44,406 bases of DNA, taken from assembly GCF_022695985.1 (NCBI RefSeq), contig NZ_JAAPBF010000038.1:1-44406 (forward strand), written 5' to 3'. Both the position numbers and the translations under genes were made by a program. How positions within the stretch are numbered: position 1 is the stretch's first letter; each line of letters starts with the position of its first letter. Source of the stretch: Streptomyces sp. NP-1717. GTDB lineage: Bacteria; Actinomycetota; Actinomycetes; Streptomycetales; Streptomycetaceae. Under the pieces are notes generated by a model that did not search any database, was not told the origin of the DNA, and saw nothing but the letters and a program-made list of their open reading frames with translations. Positions 32,912-41,843 of the stretch are shown piece by piece.

Positions 32912-35900
32912 TCAGTTGACGTTGTGCTGCGGCGCGACGAAGGTCTCGGGATCGGGCAGGTAGCCGCCCTCCACCAGGAAGCGGAAGCAGGAGTGGGCCC
33001 ACTCCTCGGCCACCGGCGGGCACTTGATGCCCGAACCTTCGAGGGCCTCGGTCAGTACCCGGCACTCGTCCATCGGGTTGATCTGCTTCTGCAGCTCCGG
33101 GTCGAGCGCGGCGTGCCGCATCGTGGCGACCCGCAGCAGCGGCGTCATCGGGAACAGGATGTGGTCCTCGTCGACGTTCAGCGCCCGCTGCCTGGCGTCC
33201 TCCTCGTCGATGACGTCGAGGTTGTAGCCGAACGACCTCAGCCACTGGTAGCACTGCTGCATGGTGGTGGGCGCCGGGTTGGTGATGTTGAAGTTCTTGC
33301 CGAAGTTCTCCTCCCGGAGCGAGGTGTAGACGACGGCCTGCGCCGTGAAGTCCACCGGCACCGCGTTGATGACGTCGTTGTAGAGCGGCAGCACCCCGAG
33401 GTCGAGGAAGCCCCGCAGATACACGTACAGGTAGTCCGTGTGGTGCGAGGCGCCGGTCTCGGCGTGGCCGGTGATCATCCACGGGCGCTGCACGGTCACC
33501 GGGATGCCCCGGTCCCGGGCGATGTACATGATCTTCTCGGCGAGCCACTTGCTGCGCGGGTAGCCGGTCGGGATCCGGATCGGTCCGCTGTCCAGGTCCT
33601 CCTCGGTGAACGGGCGCTCCGCCCCGCTGCCCATGAAGACGTCCACACTGGAGATGAAGTGGACCGACTTCAGGGTCTCCGTCGTCGCCAGCCGCAGCAC
33701 CTCCTTGGTGCCCTCGACGTTGGCCGGGCGGGCCGCCTCGTACGGGTAGGTGAAGTTGACCACCGCGCCGCTGTGGTAGACCACGTCGATCCTGGACGCG
33801 CAGGCCGTGAACTCCTCCGGGCTCAGACCGAGCCGCGGCTTGGCCAGGTCACCGATGACCATGCGCATCCGGGAGCGGTACGACTCGTCCCACGCGTGGT
33901 ACGTGCGCAGGGTCTGCTCCATGCGCTCCCACGCCGCGTCCTCGCTCTCCGCCCGGACCAGGCAGTGCACGAGGGCCTCGGTGCTCTTGATCAGCTCCAC
34001 CACGAGGAACGCGCCCAGATAACCGGTGGCACCGGTGACCAGCGCGTGCCGCGGGTTGAACCACTCGGAGTGCGGCAGGTCCCCGGGGGTGATCTCCTCG
34101 GGCAGCCGGACCTCCTCGTGCAGCTCCTCCAGTTGCTGCGCGTACAGGACCTCGCTGTCCACGTTGTCCCGCTGCCGCCGGTCCTCCTCGATCGCCGCGG
34201 CGACGCCGGCCACCGTGGGCACGCGGAAGATCTGCTCCACCGGCAGGGTCACGTCGTGCGTCCGGGCCAGCTGCGCGGTCAGCCGGGCCACCAGCAGCGA
34301 GTTGCCGCCGAGTTCGAAGAAGTCGGCCATCGCGCTGACCTTGGTCACGCCCAGCAGCGAGCAGAAGGTCTCCGCGATCTCCGCCTCCAGCTGGGTCCCC
34401 GGCTCCACGAAGTCCTCGATGCCGAGGTCCGGCGCGGGAAGCGACGCGGTGTCCACCTTGCCGTTGGGGGTGAGCGGTATCCGCTCCAGCGTCACGAACG
34501 CGCCGGGCACCATGTAGTCGGGCACCTGCGCCAGTACGTGCTTGATCAGGGCTTCCTTGGTGAGCACCCGGCCGACGACCGGGACCACGTACGCCACCAG
34601 GCGCTGCACGCCCGGCTGGTCCTCCCGCGCGATCACCGCGGTCTCGGCGACCAGCGGGTGCCGCCGCAGGACGTTCTCGATCTCGGTCAGCTCGATCCGG
34701 AAACCACGGATCTTGATCTGGGTGTCGGCGCGTCCCAGGAACTCGACGCTGCCGTCCTGCCGGTAGCGGGCGAGGTCCCCGGTCCGGTACAGCCGGGCCC
34801 CCGGCTCATCGGAGAACGGGTCGGGCAGGAAGCTCCCCGCCGTCATCCCCGGCCGGCTGACGTAGCCGCGGACGACGCCGCCACCGCCGATGTACAGCTC
34901 ACCGGGCACACCGGGCGGCACCGGGCTCAGCCGCTTGTCCAGCAGGTGCAGACGGGTGTTGGGGATCGGGTGACCGATCGGCACCCGGCCCGCCCCCGCG
35001 TCCTGCGCGGTCACCGCGTGCACCGACGCCCAGACGGTCGCCTCGGTCGGACCGTACTCGTTGAACAGCGCCACGTCCGGGGAGCGGCGCCGGTGCGCCT
35101 CGACCAGACCGGGCGGCAGGACCTCACCGGCCAGCACGGTCGTGCGGACCGACGGGAACGGCTCCGACTCCGCGTCCAGCAGCACCGCGTACTGCGAGGG
35201 CACACCGTCGACGTGGGTGACCTCCTTGCCCCGGATCAGCGCACCGAGCAGCCGCGGGTCCAGGACCTCCGTCTCGTTCGGCACGACGACGGTGCCGCCG
35301 CGGCGCAGGGTCCAGTAGAGGCCGCCGCCCGAGGCGTCGAACGTGAACGGAGCCAGCACCAGATAGCGCTCCGGCAGCCCCGGCTCCTCGATGACCGAAC
35401 GGGCCAGCGTGGAGTGCACGATCTGCCGGTGCTCCACCGCCACACCCTTCGGGCGGCCGGTGGAACCGGAGGTGTAGATGACGTACGCCAGACTGTCCGG
35501 CGCGACCGCCACGGCGGGCCGGGTCACCGGGCCCTCGGGATCCGAGGTCGGCACCGCCACCCGCTCCAGGGAAGGCAGCTTGCCCGCGAGCCCGTCCAGC
35601 GCGCCCTCGTCACCGACGACCAGGGAGATCCCGGCGTCCTCGGCGATCGACGCGATCCGGTCCGCCGGGTACGAGGGGTCGAGCGGCACGTACGCGCCGC
35701 CCGACTTCAGCACGCCCAGCAGCGCGACCATGGTGTGCACCGAACGGTCGGCCAGTACACCGACCAGGGTCTCCGGACCCGCGCCGAGCCCGGCGAGCCG
35801 CGCGGCAAGCGCCTCGGCCCGCAGGTCCAGCGAGGCGTACGTCAGCTCCGCCGAGCTGGAAGTCAGCGCCAGGGTCTGCGGGTTGGCCGACGCGGCCTCC

Positions 35901-37363
35901 TCGACCAGCTCGTGCAGCAGCCGCGGCCCGGCGTGCTCGGCGCGGGTCGCGTTCCACGCGGTGAGCCGCTCCTGGTCCGGGCCGGACAGCAGCGAGAAGT
36001 CGGCCAGCGCCCGGTCCGGTTCGGCGACCGAGGACTTCAGGAGCAGCAGCAGCCGGTCCAGCAGCCGCTCGGCCGTCTCACGGTCGAACAGCGCGGTGTT
36101 GAACTGGGCGCGCAGCGACAGCTCCCCGTCGCGGCGTACCGCGAACAGGTCGAGGTCGTGCGGCGTCCAGGTGACCGGCAGGTTCACCGGAGCGGCGACG
36201 GCTCCCGGCAGCTCCCGGCGGCTCCACTCCTCCTCGAAGCCGAACAGGACCTGGAACAGCGGGGTGTGGCTGAGATCGCGGGCGGGCTGCGCCGCCTCCA
36301 CGATCTGCTCGAACGGCAGCCGGCCGTGCGCCAGGGCCTCGTCCAGGGCCGAATCGGTCCGCCGCAGCAGCCCGGTCAGCGTCTCGCCCGCGTCGAGGTC
36401 GAAACGCACCGGCAGGGTGTTCTCCAGCGGGCCGACCAGATCGCCGGCGCCGTCCTGCCAGGACGGCGGTACGGGTACGCCGACCGCGAACCCCTGCTGC
36501 TGGGCGTGCCGCGACAGCACCGCCGTGTACCCGGCGAGCAGCAGACGGGACAGCCGGTGGCCGGTGCCGGCCGTGAACGCGTCCAGTTCGGCGCGCAGCT
36601 CCGGCGGTACCGGCACCGTGACCACATCGGCGTCGATGGTCTTCACCGGCGGCCGGGGCCGGTCGGTGGGCAGTTCCAGGGTGCTCAGGCCCGTCGTACG
36701 GGCGCGCCAGTACTCGATGTCCTTCTCGGCGTCGTCGCCGGCCAGCCAGGCGCGCTGCGCGGCGGCGAGGGTCTGCGGCTCGGCCGCGAGGGCGGTGACC
36801 TCCGCGTTCCCGCCGAGCAGATTCGCGTACCCGGACAGGACCTCGTCGGTGAGCAGCCGCACCGAACGCCGGTCGGCGACCAGCTGATGCACCGTCAGCA
36901 GAAGGACGTGGTCGTCCTCGGCGAGCCGCAGCAGGCTCGCCCGCACCAGGGGACCCTGCGCCAGATCGAACCGGCGGCGGGTCTCGGAGGCCGCGATCCG
37001 GGCCAGTTCGGCGTCGAGCCGGTCCGGGTCCACCTGGACCACCGGCAGTCGCAGTGACGCCACCGGCCGTACGGTGGCCAGCGGGTGGCCGTCCACCGTA
37101 CGGAAGGTGGTGCGCAGCACCTCGTGGCGCTGCACGGTCGCCGACAGTGCCTGCTGGAGCACGGCCGCGTCGGTCCGGCCGGTCAGGCGTACGGCGGCGC
37201 TGGTCTGCCAGGGCCGCTTCTCGTCCAGCTGGATCAGCAGCCACAGACGGCGCTGCTCCAGGGTGAGGTTGCTGGTGACGTTGGCGGATGCGTCCAGGAG
37301 ACCCGCCAGGAGCGCGCGCTTCTCGTCGGACGTCAGGGAACTGATCTCTTGCTGCCCGCTCAT
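32912..37363 (-). CDS. NRPS: C (altered His motif)-A-T-thioester reductase
   Basis: The 1483-residue protein has a condensation domain (about 30-460), an adenylation domain (475-965), a carrier domain with phosphopantetheine Ser S1022 in LGGNSL, and a terminal NAD(P)H-dependent thioester reductase (about 1100-1483; TGATGYLG and the YPRSK Tyr/Lys pair). The C-domain motif HHxxxDG reads H159-Q-L-V-A-D164-R, so the second, catalytic His is Gln. In saframycin-type synthetases (SfmC) such a C domain performs Pictet-Spengler cyclisation and the reductase releases aldehydes repeatedly. Manual specificity code D-A-G-D-T-L-E-V-W-K; substrate not assignable by me. It probably needs the MbtH protein encoded just upstream. 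Confidence 0.92.
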   Translation of the reverse strand: MSGQQEISSLTSDEKRALLAGLLDASANVTSNLTLEQRRLWLLIQLDEKRPWQTSAAVRLTGRTDAAVLQQALSATVQRHEVLRTTFRTVDGHPLATVRPVASLRLPVVQVDPDRLDAELARIAASETRRRFDLAQGPLVRASLLRLAEDDHVLLLTVHQLVADRRSVRLLTDEVLSGYANLLGGNAEVTALAAEPQTLAAAQRAWLAGDDAEKDIEYWRARTTGLSTLELPTDRPRPPVKTIDADVVTVPVPPELRAELDAFTAGTGHRLSRLLLAGYTAVLSRHAQQQGFAVGVPVPPSWQDGAGDLVGPLENTLPVRFDLDAGETLTGLLRRTDSALDEALAHGRLPFEQIVEAAQPARDLSHTPLFQVLFGFEEEWSRRELPGAVAAPVNLPVTWTPHDLDLFAVRRDGELSLRAQFNTALFDRETAERLLDRLLLLLKSSVAEPDRALADFSLLSGPDQERLTAWNATRAEHAGPRLLHELVEEAASANPQTLALTSSSAELTYASLDLRAEALAARLAGLGAGPETLVGVLADRSVHTMVALLGVLKSGGAYVPLDPSYPADRIASIAEDAGISLVVGDEGALDGLAGKLPSLERVAVPTSDPEGPVTRPAVAVAPDSLAYVIYTSGSTGRPKGVAVEHRQIVHSTLARSVIEEPGLPERYLVLAPFTFDASGGGLYWTLRRGGTVVVPNETEVLDPRLLGALIRGKEVTHVDGVPSQYAVLLDAESEPFPSVRTTVLAGEVLPPGLVEAHRRRSPDVALFNEYGPTEATVWASVHAVTAQDAGAGRVPIGHPIPNTRLHLLDKRLSPVPPGVPGELYIGGGGVVRGYVSRPGMTAGSFLPDPFSDEPGARLYRTGDLARYRQDGSVEFLGRADTQIKIRGFRIELTEIENVLRRHPLVAETAVIAREDQPGVQRLVAYVVPVVGRVLTKEALIKHVLAQVPDYMVPGAFVTLERIPLTPNGKVDTASLPAPDLGIEDFVEPGTQLEAEIAETFCSLLGVTKVSAMADFFELGGNSLLVARLTAQLARTHDVTLPVEQIFRVPTVAGVAAAIEEDRRQRDNVDSEVLYAQQLEELHEEVRLPEEITPGDLPHSEWFNPRHALVTGATGYLGAFLVVELIKSTEALVHCLVRAESEDAAWERMEQTLRTYHAWDESYRSRMRMVIGDLAKPRLGLSPEEFTACASRIDVVYHSGAVVNFTYPYEAARPANVEGTKEVLRLATTETLKSVHFISSVDVFMGSGAERPFTEEDLDSGPIRIPTGYPRSKWLAEKIMYIARDRGIPVTVQRPWMITGHAETGASHHTDYLYVYLRGFLDLGVLPLYNDVINAVPVDFTAQAVVYTSLREENFGKNFNITNPAPTTMQQCYQWLRSFGYNLDVIDEEDARQRALNVDEDHILFPMTPLLRVATMRHAALDPELQKQINPMDECRVLTEALEGSGIKCPPVAEEWAHSCFRFLVEGGYLPDPETFVAPQHNVN

Positions 37364-37396
37364 TCGGTGGACTCCCGTCCTAGCTGTCGGATGCGG

Positions 37397-37597
37397 TCAG
37401 GCGGAGCGTTCGCGGACCGAACGAGGACGCATGTCGGTCCACACCCGCTCGATGTGCTTGAGGCATTCCTGCTTGGTGCCGGCCGGACCGTTCGCGGCCC
37501 AGCCCGCGGGCACCGCCCGGTCGGCGAACCAGATCGAGTACTGGTCCTGCTCGTTGGTGACGACCTGGAAGACGGTGTCGGTGTCGTCGATCCCCAT
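37397..37597 (-). CDS. MbtH-family NRPS partner
   Basis: The 66-residue protein has the family pattern NEQDQYSIWF, PAGW and CLKHIERVWTDMRP. MbtH proteins bind the N-lobe of A domains and are needed for their folding or activity. It lies 33 bases upstream of the reductase NRPS and 48 bases after the C-A-T gene, and may serve either that NRPS or the free A domain protein. Confidence 0.97.
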   Translation of the reverse strand: MGIDDTDTVFQVVTNEQDQYSIWFADRAVPAGWAANGPAGTKQECLKHIERVWTDMRPRSVRERSA

Positions 37598-37645
37598 GAG
37601 GGCTCCTCGTGGTGTGTCGTGTGATCGGTTCGGATGTCCCTGTGG

Positions 37646-40600
37646 TCAGTTCAGATGGCGCAGGAGCTGGTCGATCTCGTCGTCGGACATCCCGGCGAGC
37701 TGGGCGAGCAGCGCCTCGTCGGCGGTGGGCCTGCGGTCGCGGGCCCGCTCCAGTTCCTCGATGACCGCGGCCAGTCCGGCCGGGGTCGGCAGACGGAAGA
37801 AGTCGCGCACCGGGACCTGGAGGCCGAACTCGGCCCGGACACGGCTCAGCAGCTTCGCGGCGAGCAGGGAGTGCCCGCCCAGTCCGAAGAAGTCGGCGTG
37901 CACCCCGACCGCCGACAGCCCCAGCACGTTCTGGAAGATCGCCAGCACCCGGCGCTCCACCCCGTTGCGTGGCTGCACCTCCGCCACCGGGTCGCGCGGC
38001 GCCTGCTCCGGCGCCGCGGGCAGCGCCCCCCGGTCCGGCTCACCGCCGGGGCCCACGGGCAGTTCGTCCAGCACCCCGAAGACCGCGGGCACGCGGTAGC
38101 CGGGGAGTGCGGACCGGGCCCGGCCGCGGATGTCGGCCGCGAACGCCTCGCGTTCCCGCTCGGTGCCGGCCGCGACGGTGCCGTCCGGCACCAGCCAGGC
38201 GATCAGGCGGGTCCCGCCGGTGTCGGTGGTCACGGCGGCGGCACGTACTCCCGGCAGACCGGCGAGCACCCGCTCGACGGCCGCCGCCGGTACGGCACGG
38301 TCCCCGACGAACAGCCGGCCCTCACCGGGCCCGACCGCCTCCAGGGCACCGTCCCGGGCCCGCCGGCAACGCAGCCCCACCGCGACGGCGGCACCCGACT
38401 CGTCGGCGACGTACAACTCGCCCACCAGACCGGCGGACACGGGCACGCCCCGTACGTCCAGCAGACTCCGCACCACCCCGGCCGGCGGCGGTCCCAGCCG
38501 GCGCGCCCGTCCCTCGTCCAGCGGGGCCAGCGCGGCCGGCAGCGCCATCGGCTGCGGCCCGGGACGGCCCAGGAACACGGTGTCGCCGGTCCGCGTCAGC
38601 ATGTCCACCAGGTCGGGGGCGAGCACCTCGCCCACACACACGAGCCGGGCACCGGGCGGCGGCTCCCAGCCCTCGGTCAGCACACGCCGCCAGGTCGGCG
38701 GATCGGCCAGTACGAAAGCGGCGGGCGGCCCGGCCGGTGCCACCTGCGCACCCGACAGCATCAGGCTGCGGGCGTGGGCCAGCGGCATCAACAGGTCCAC
38801 CAGGGACGGCGGGGCACCGCCGTCGAGCAGCAGCACGTCGTCATCGGCGGAGACCGACAGCCGCTCCGCGACACCGGCCAGCGCGGCGGCCAGCGCCCCG
38901 TGCGACAGCGTCGCCCCGGACCCGTCCGGACCCCCGTCACCGGCCCACCAGGCAGGCGCGTCAGGACCCGGCGCGCCGGCGTCCGCCACCGGGTCGAACC
39001 GCGGCCCGGTGGTGATCAGCCAGCCGCCCGGCTCCTCCTCCGCCCGCCGGACGAACGCCCCCGCCCGGTCGTGCCGCTGCCCGTACGCCGGCACCGCGCC
39101 GACCTCGAAAGCCGCCAGCAGCACCGCGATCAGCGCCGCCGAGGGCACCGGGGGAGTCGTCACCCGCATCCCCGGTCCGGCGATCCCCTCCGCCCGCAGC
39201 CGGCCGGCCAGATCCGCCGACCACTCGCGCAACTCACCCAGCGTCAGGACGGCGTCCGCCGAGGACAGCACCATGTCGTCCGCGCCGCGCTCCGCCAACA
39301 GACCCGGCACCGTGACCGCGGCCGACGGCCCGGCCGGCACACCCGCCGCCTCCGCGCGGATCGCGTCCGCCTCCGCCTCCGCCGTCAGGGGCAGCGCCCC
39401 CACCGGGACCGCCGGGTCCCGCAGCGCGTCCGCCAGCACCAGCCGGTGCAGCTCCACGATCCGCGCCGCCGTCGCCTCGTCGTACAGGCCCCGGTCGTAG
39501 TCCAGCTGGAGCCGCAGCCCGTCCCCGTCCGGCAGCACGGTCAGCCACAGGTCGAACTTGGCGGCCGTACCGGTCAGTTCCACCGGCGCCATCGTCAGGC
39601 CGGGCAGCCGCACCTCCGCGGCCGGCGTGTTCGGCATCGAGAACATCACGTCGAACAGCGGATTGCGGTCCAGCGCCCGGGCCTGCCGGATCTCCTGCAC
39701 GAGCCGGTCGAACGGCATCCGGTCGTGCGAGAACGCGCCCAGACAGGTGTCGCGCACCACCCCCGCCGCCGACTCGAACCCGCCGCGCAGCGGCAACCGG
39801 GCCCGCAGCACCAGGGTGTTCGCGAAGAACCCCACCAGCCGCTCCGCGTCCGGATGGTGCCGCCCCGCCACCGGCGTGCCCACCACCACGTCCTCCTGGC
39901 CCGTCACCCGGGCCAGCGTCGCCATGAAACCGGTGAGCAGCACCATGAACAGCGTCCCGCCGGACCGCTTGGCCAGCTCCTCCAGAGCGGCCGTCGTCGG
40001 ACCGTCCAGGCGCTCCTCCACCCGGCCTCCGTCGCCGCCGCGCCCCTGGTCCCGGGGACGGTCCACCGGCAGCTCCAGAGGCGTCGTACCGGCCAGCGCC
40101 TCCTGCCAGTGGGCGACCATCACATCCATGCGCTCGCCGGCCAACTGCTCGTCCAGCCAGCCGACATAGTCGGCGTACTGCACCGGCAGCTCGCCGAAAC
40201 CTGCCCGGCCGCGCTCCCGCAACCCCCGGTAGGCGTCCGCGAGATCCCCGTAGAACACGTCCATCGACCAGCTGTCGCACACCAGATGATGGATCGTCAC
40301 GATCATGGTGTGCCGGCGCGGTGCCTCACGCACCAGCACCAGCCGCAGCAACGGCGGCGCGTCCAGCGCGAACGGCAGCGCCGCCTGCTCCCGGGCCAGC
40401 CGCTGCACCCGGGCCTCGGCCGCCTCGGCCGACAGGGCCGTGCAGTCGACCACCGGCAGCGACACCAGCGCCTCGGGCAGCACCAGCTGGTGCGGATCAC
40501 CGTCGACCAGGCCGACTCCGGTGCGCAGGCTCTCGTGCCGCGCCACCACCGCGTTGACCGCCTGCTGGAGCAGCACGACGTCCAGGTCACCCGTCAGCCG

Positions 40601-40759
40601 AACCGCGCTCACCACGTTGTACGCGGCATTGCTGGGCGGGTTCAACTGGCAGACGAACCACAGGCTGCGCTGCGCCGGCGCGGCCGGCAGCACGAAGTAG
40701 TCGCTGTAGTCGCGGGACTCACCGCTGCCGACACCGCCGGCGTACGAGGAACTGCTCAC
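37646..40759 (-). CDS. NRPS: C-degenerate A-T
   Basis: The 1037-residue protein has an intact condensation domain (about 20-450, H157-H-L-V-C-D162-S), a carrier domain with Ser S964 in LGGHSL, and a C-terminal helix (DDEIDQLLRHL) that may dock to a partner. The region between (about 465-900) has the shape of an A domain but its cores are lost: no TSGSTGxPKG loop (only DGSGATLSHGAL remains), no GPTE, no YRTGDL, and the NGKVDR motif reads GGEPDR, with Glu for the catalytic Lys. It therefore cannot adenylate and must be charged in trans. GTG start overlaps the thioesterase stop by four bases, with GGAGG ten bases upstream. Confidence 0.9.
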   Translation of the reverse strand: MSSSSYAGGVGSGESRDYSDYFVLPAAPAQRSLWFVCQLNPPSNAAYNVVSAVRLTGDLDVVLLQQAVNAVVARHESLRTGVGLVDGDPHQLVLPEALVSLPVVDCTALSAEAAEARVQRLAREQAALPFALDAPPLLRLVLVREAPRRHTMIVTIHHLVCDSWSMDVFYGDLADAYRGLRERGRAGFGELPVQYADYVGWLDEQLAGERMDVMVAHWQEALAGTTPLELPVDRPRDQGRGGDGGRVEERLDGPTTAALEELAKRSGGTLFMVLLTGFMATLARVTGQEDVVVGTPVAGRHHPDAERLVGFFANTLVLRARLPLRGGFESAAGVVRDTCLGAFSHDRMPFDRLVQEIRQARALDRNPLFDVMFSMPNTPAAEVRLPGLTMAPVELTGTAAKFDLWLTVLPDGDGLRLQLDYDRGLYDEATAARIVELHRLVLADALRDPAVPVGALPLTAEAEADAIRAEAAGVPAGPSAAVTVPGLLAERGADDMVLSSADAVLTLGELREWSADLAGRLRAEGIAGPGMRVTTPPVPSAALIAVLLAAFEVGAVPAYGQRHDRAGAFVRRAEEEPGGWLITTGPRFDPVADAGAPGPDAPAWWAGDGGPDGSGATLSHGALAAALAGVAERLSVSADDDVLLLDGGAPPSLVDLLMPLAHARSLMLSGAQVAPAGPPAAFVLADPPTWRRVLTEGWEPPPGARLVCVGEVLAPDLVDMLTRTGDTVFLGRPGPQPMALPAALAPLDEGRARRLGPPPAGVVRSLLDVRGVPVSAGLVGELYVADESGAAVAVGLRCRRARDGALEAVGPGEGRLFVGDRAVPAAAVERVLAGLPGVRAAAVTTDTGGTRLIAWLVPDGTVAAGTEREREAFAADIRGRARSALPGYRVPAVFGVLDELPVGPGGEPDRGALPAAPEQAPRDPVAEVQPRNGVERRVLAIFQNVLGLSAVGVHADFFGLGGHSLLAAKLLSRVRAEFGLQVPVRDFFRLPTPAGLAAVIEELERARDRRPTADEALLAQLAGMSDDEIDQLLRHLN

Positions 40760-41529
40760 TGGGTCCCCGCCTCCCTCGCGGCCGCGGCACCGAGTGCCGA
40801 CTCGATGAAGGTCACGACGCTCCTCTCGTGGTCCTGCACGAAGAAATGACCTCCGTCGAACTCCCGCACCGAGCAGTCCGCCGACGTCTGCCGGGCCCAG
40901 CCCGCGTCCCCGGGCCGCACCAGCGGATCCCGCGTACCGCGCAGCACCCGCACCGGCACCGGAACCGGCGGTCCCGGCACATACCCGTAGGTCTCCGCCA
41001 AGGTCAGATCGGCCCGGATGGTGGGCAGCATCAGTGCGACCAACTCCTCGTACTGCGACAGCTCCTGGGGCTCCATCCCCTCCCAGGCCCGCAACCGGTC
41101 CAGCAGCTCCGCGTCCGGCAGGTGGTGCACCTGCTCCTGGTCCGCGTACTGCGGGGCGTCCCGGCCCGACACGAACAACGCCACGGGCAGCGGCAGTTCC
41201 AGCTCCACGAACCGCCGCAGCACCTCGAAGGCGACCAGCGCGCCCATGCTGTGCCCGTAGAACGCGTACGGCCGGCGCGTCAGCGGCTTCAGCGCGGGCG
41301 CCAGCGCGTCGACGAGCGCGGTCATGTCCTGGAACGGCGGCTCCCCGAGCCGTACTTCCCGGCCCGGCAGCTGCACCGCGGTGACCTTCAGCGCCGAGGC
41401 GTGGCCGTGCCAGCTCCGGAACACCGCGGAACTGCCCCCGGCATGCGGAAAGCACACCACCTCGGCGACCGGATCGGTCACTTCACCGAAAGTCCGGTAC
41501 CAACGGGAACTCAGTCGGGTCGGGCGCAC
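40756..41529 (-). CDS. Type II thioesterase
   Basis: The 257-residue alpha/beta hydrolase matches NRPS editing thioesterases (GrsT/RifR type): PHAGGS near the N terminus, nucleophile Ser in GHSMGA, Asp in GTRDPLV and His in DGGHFFV. It clears wrongly charged or stalled carrier domains, which matters in a system charged in trans. I chose the GTG at 41529 because GGAGG lies five bases before it; the ATG at 41541 overlaps that site and has none of its own. It leads the minus-strand NRPS operon and overlaps the next gene by four bases. Confidence 0.9.
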   Translation of the reverse strand: MRPTRLSSRWYRTFGEVTDPVAEVVCFPHAGGSSAVFRSWHGHASALKVTAVQLPGREVRLGEPPFQDMTALVDALAPALKPLTRRPYAFYGHSMGALVAFEVLRRFVELELPLPVALFVSGRDAPQYADQEQVHHLPDAELLDRLRAWEGMEPQELSQYEELVALMLPTIRADLTLAETYGYVPGPPVPVPVRVLRGTRDPLVRPGDAGWARQTSADCSVREFDGGHFFVQDHERSVVTFIESALGAAAAREAGTQ

Positions 41530-41674
41530 ATCTACCTCCATCGGAGATGGCGAACGTGGAACGCGAGAATGTGCTGGATCGGCACCGCCGGGTCTGATTC
41601 ACCGACCGGATCGCAGTGCGGAATCCTATCCCTACCAGTTTCATCCGAGGGCGCTCAATGACCCCATACCGGCC

Positions 41675-41729
41675 TGAGAGGCGAGCGATAAGGAACTGAG
41701 AGCCGAGTGAGAGACAGCACGCTTTTAAT
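41675..41729 (+). promoter_or_regulatory. SARP-type direct repeats and promoter of the FAAL operon
   Basis: TGAGAG occurs at 41675, 41697 and 41708, with a weaker CGATAA at 41686, so four units at exact 11-base spacing. Ten bases after the last is TTTAAT (41724-41729), a plausible -10. The same sequence and distance occur before the E1-alpha operon. The rest of the divergent region 41530-41843 has no supported gene and should also contain the promoter for the thioesterase-led operon. Confidence 0.7.
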
Positions 41730-41843
41730 TGCATCGGCGCCGACGTGTGTCGCCTTCACGGCGTGCCGCCACGAACCCCGCACTCTCCCTGATACGTCGA
41801 TCCGACACCGGGCCGCCCGCGGCCGAGGGAATGGAGTCCGCCG

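Noticed and set aside
32924..37057. A 1377-codon open frame on the plus strand opposite the reductase NRPS
   Set aside because: High GC leaves long stop-free frames opposite real genes. Its translation is Arg/Gly/Val/His-rich without domains, while the minus strand has complete NRPS domains.
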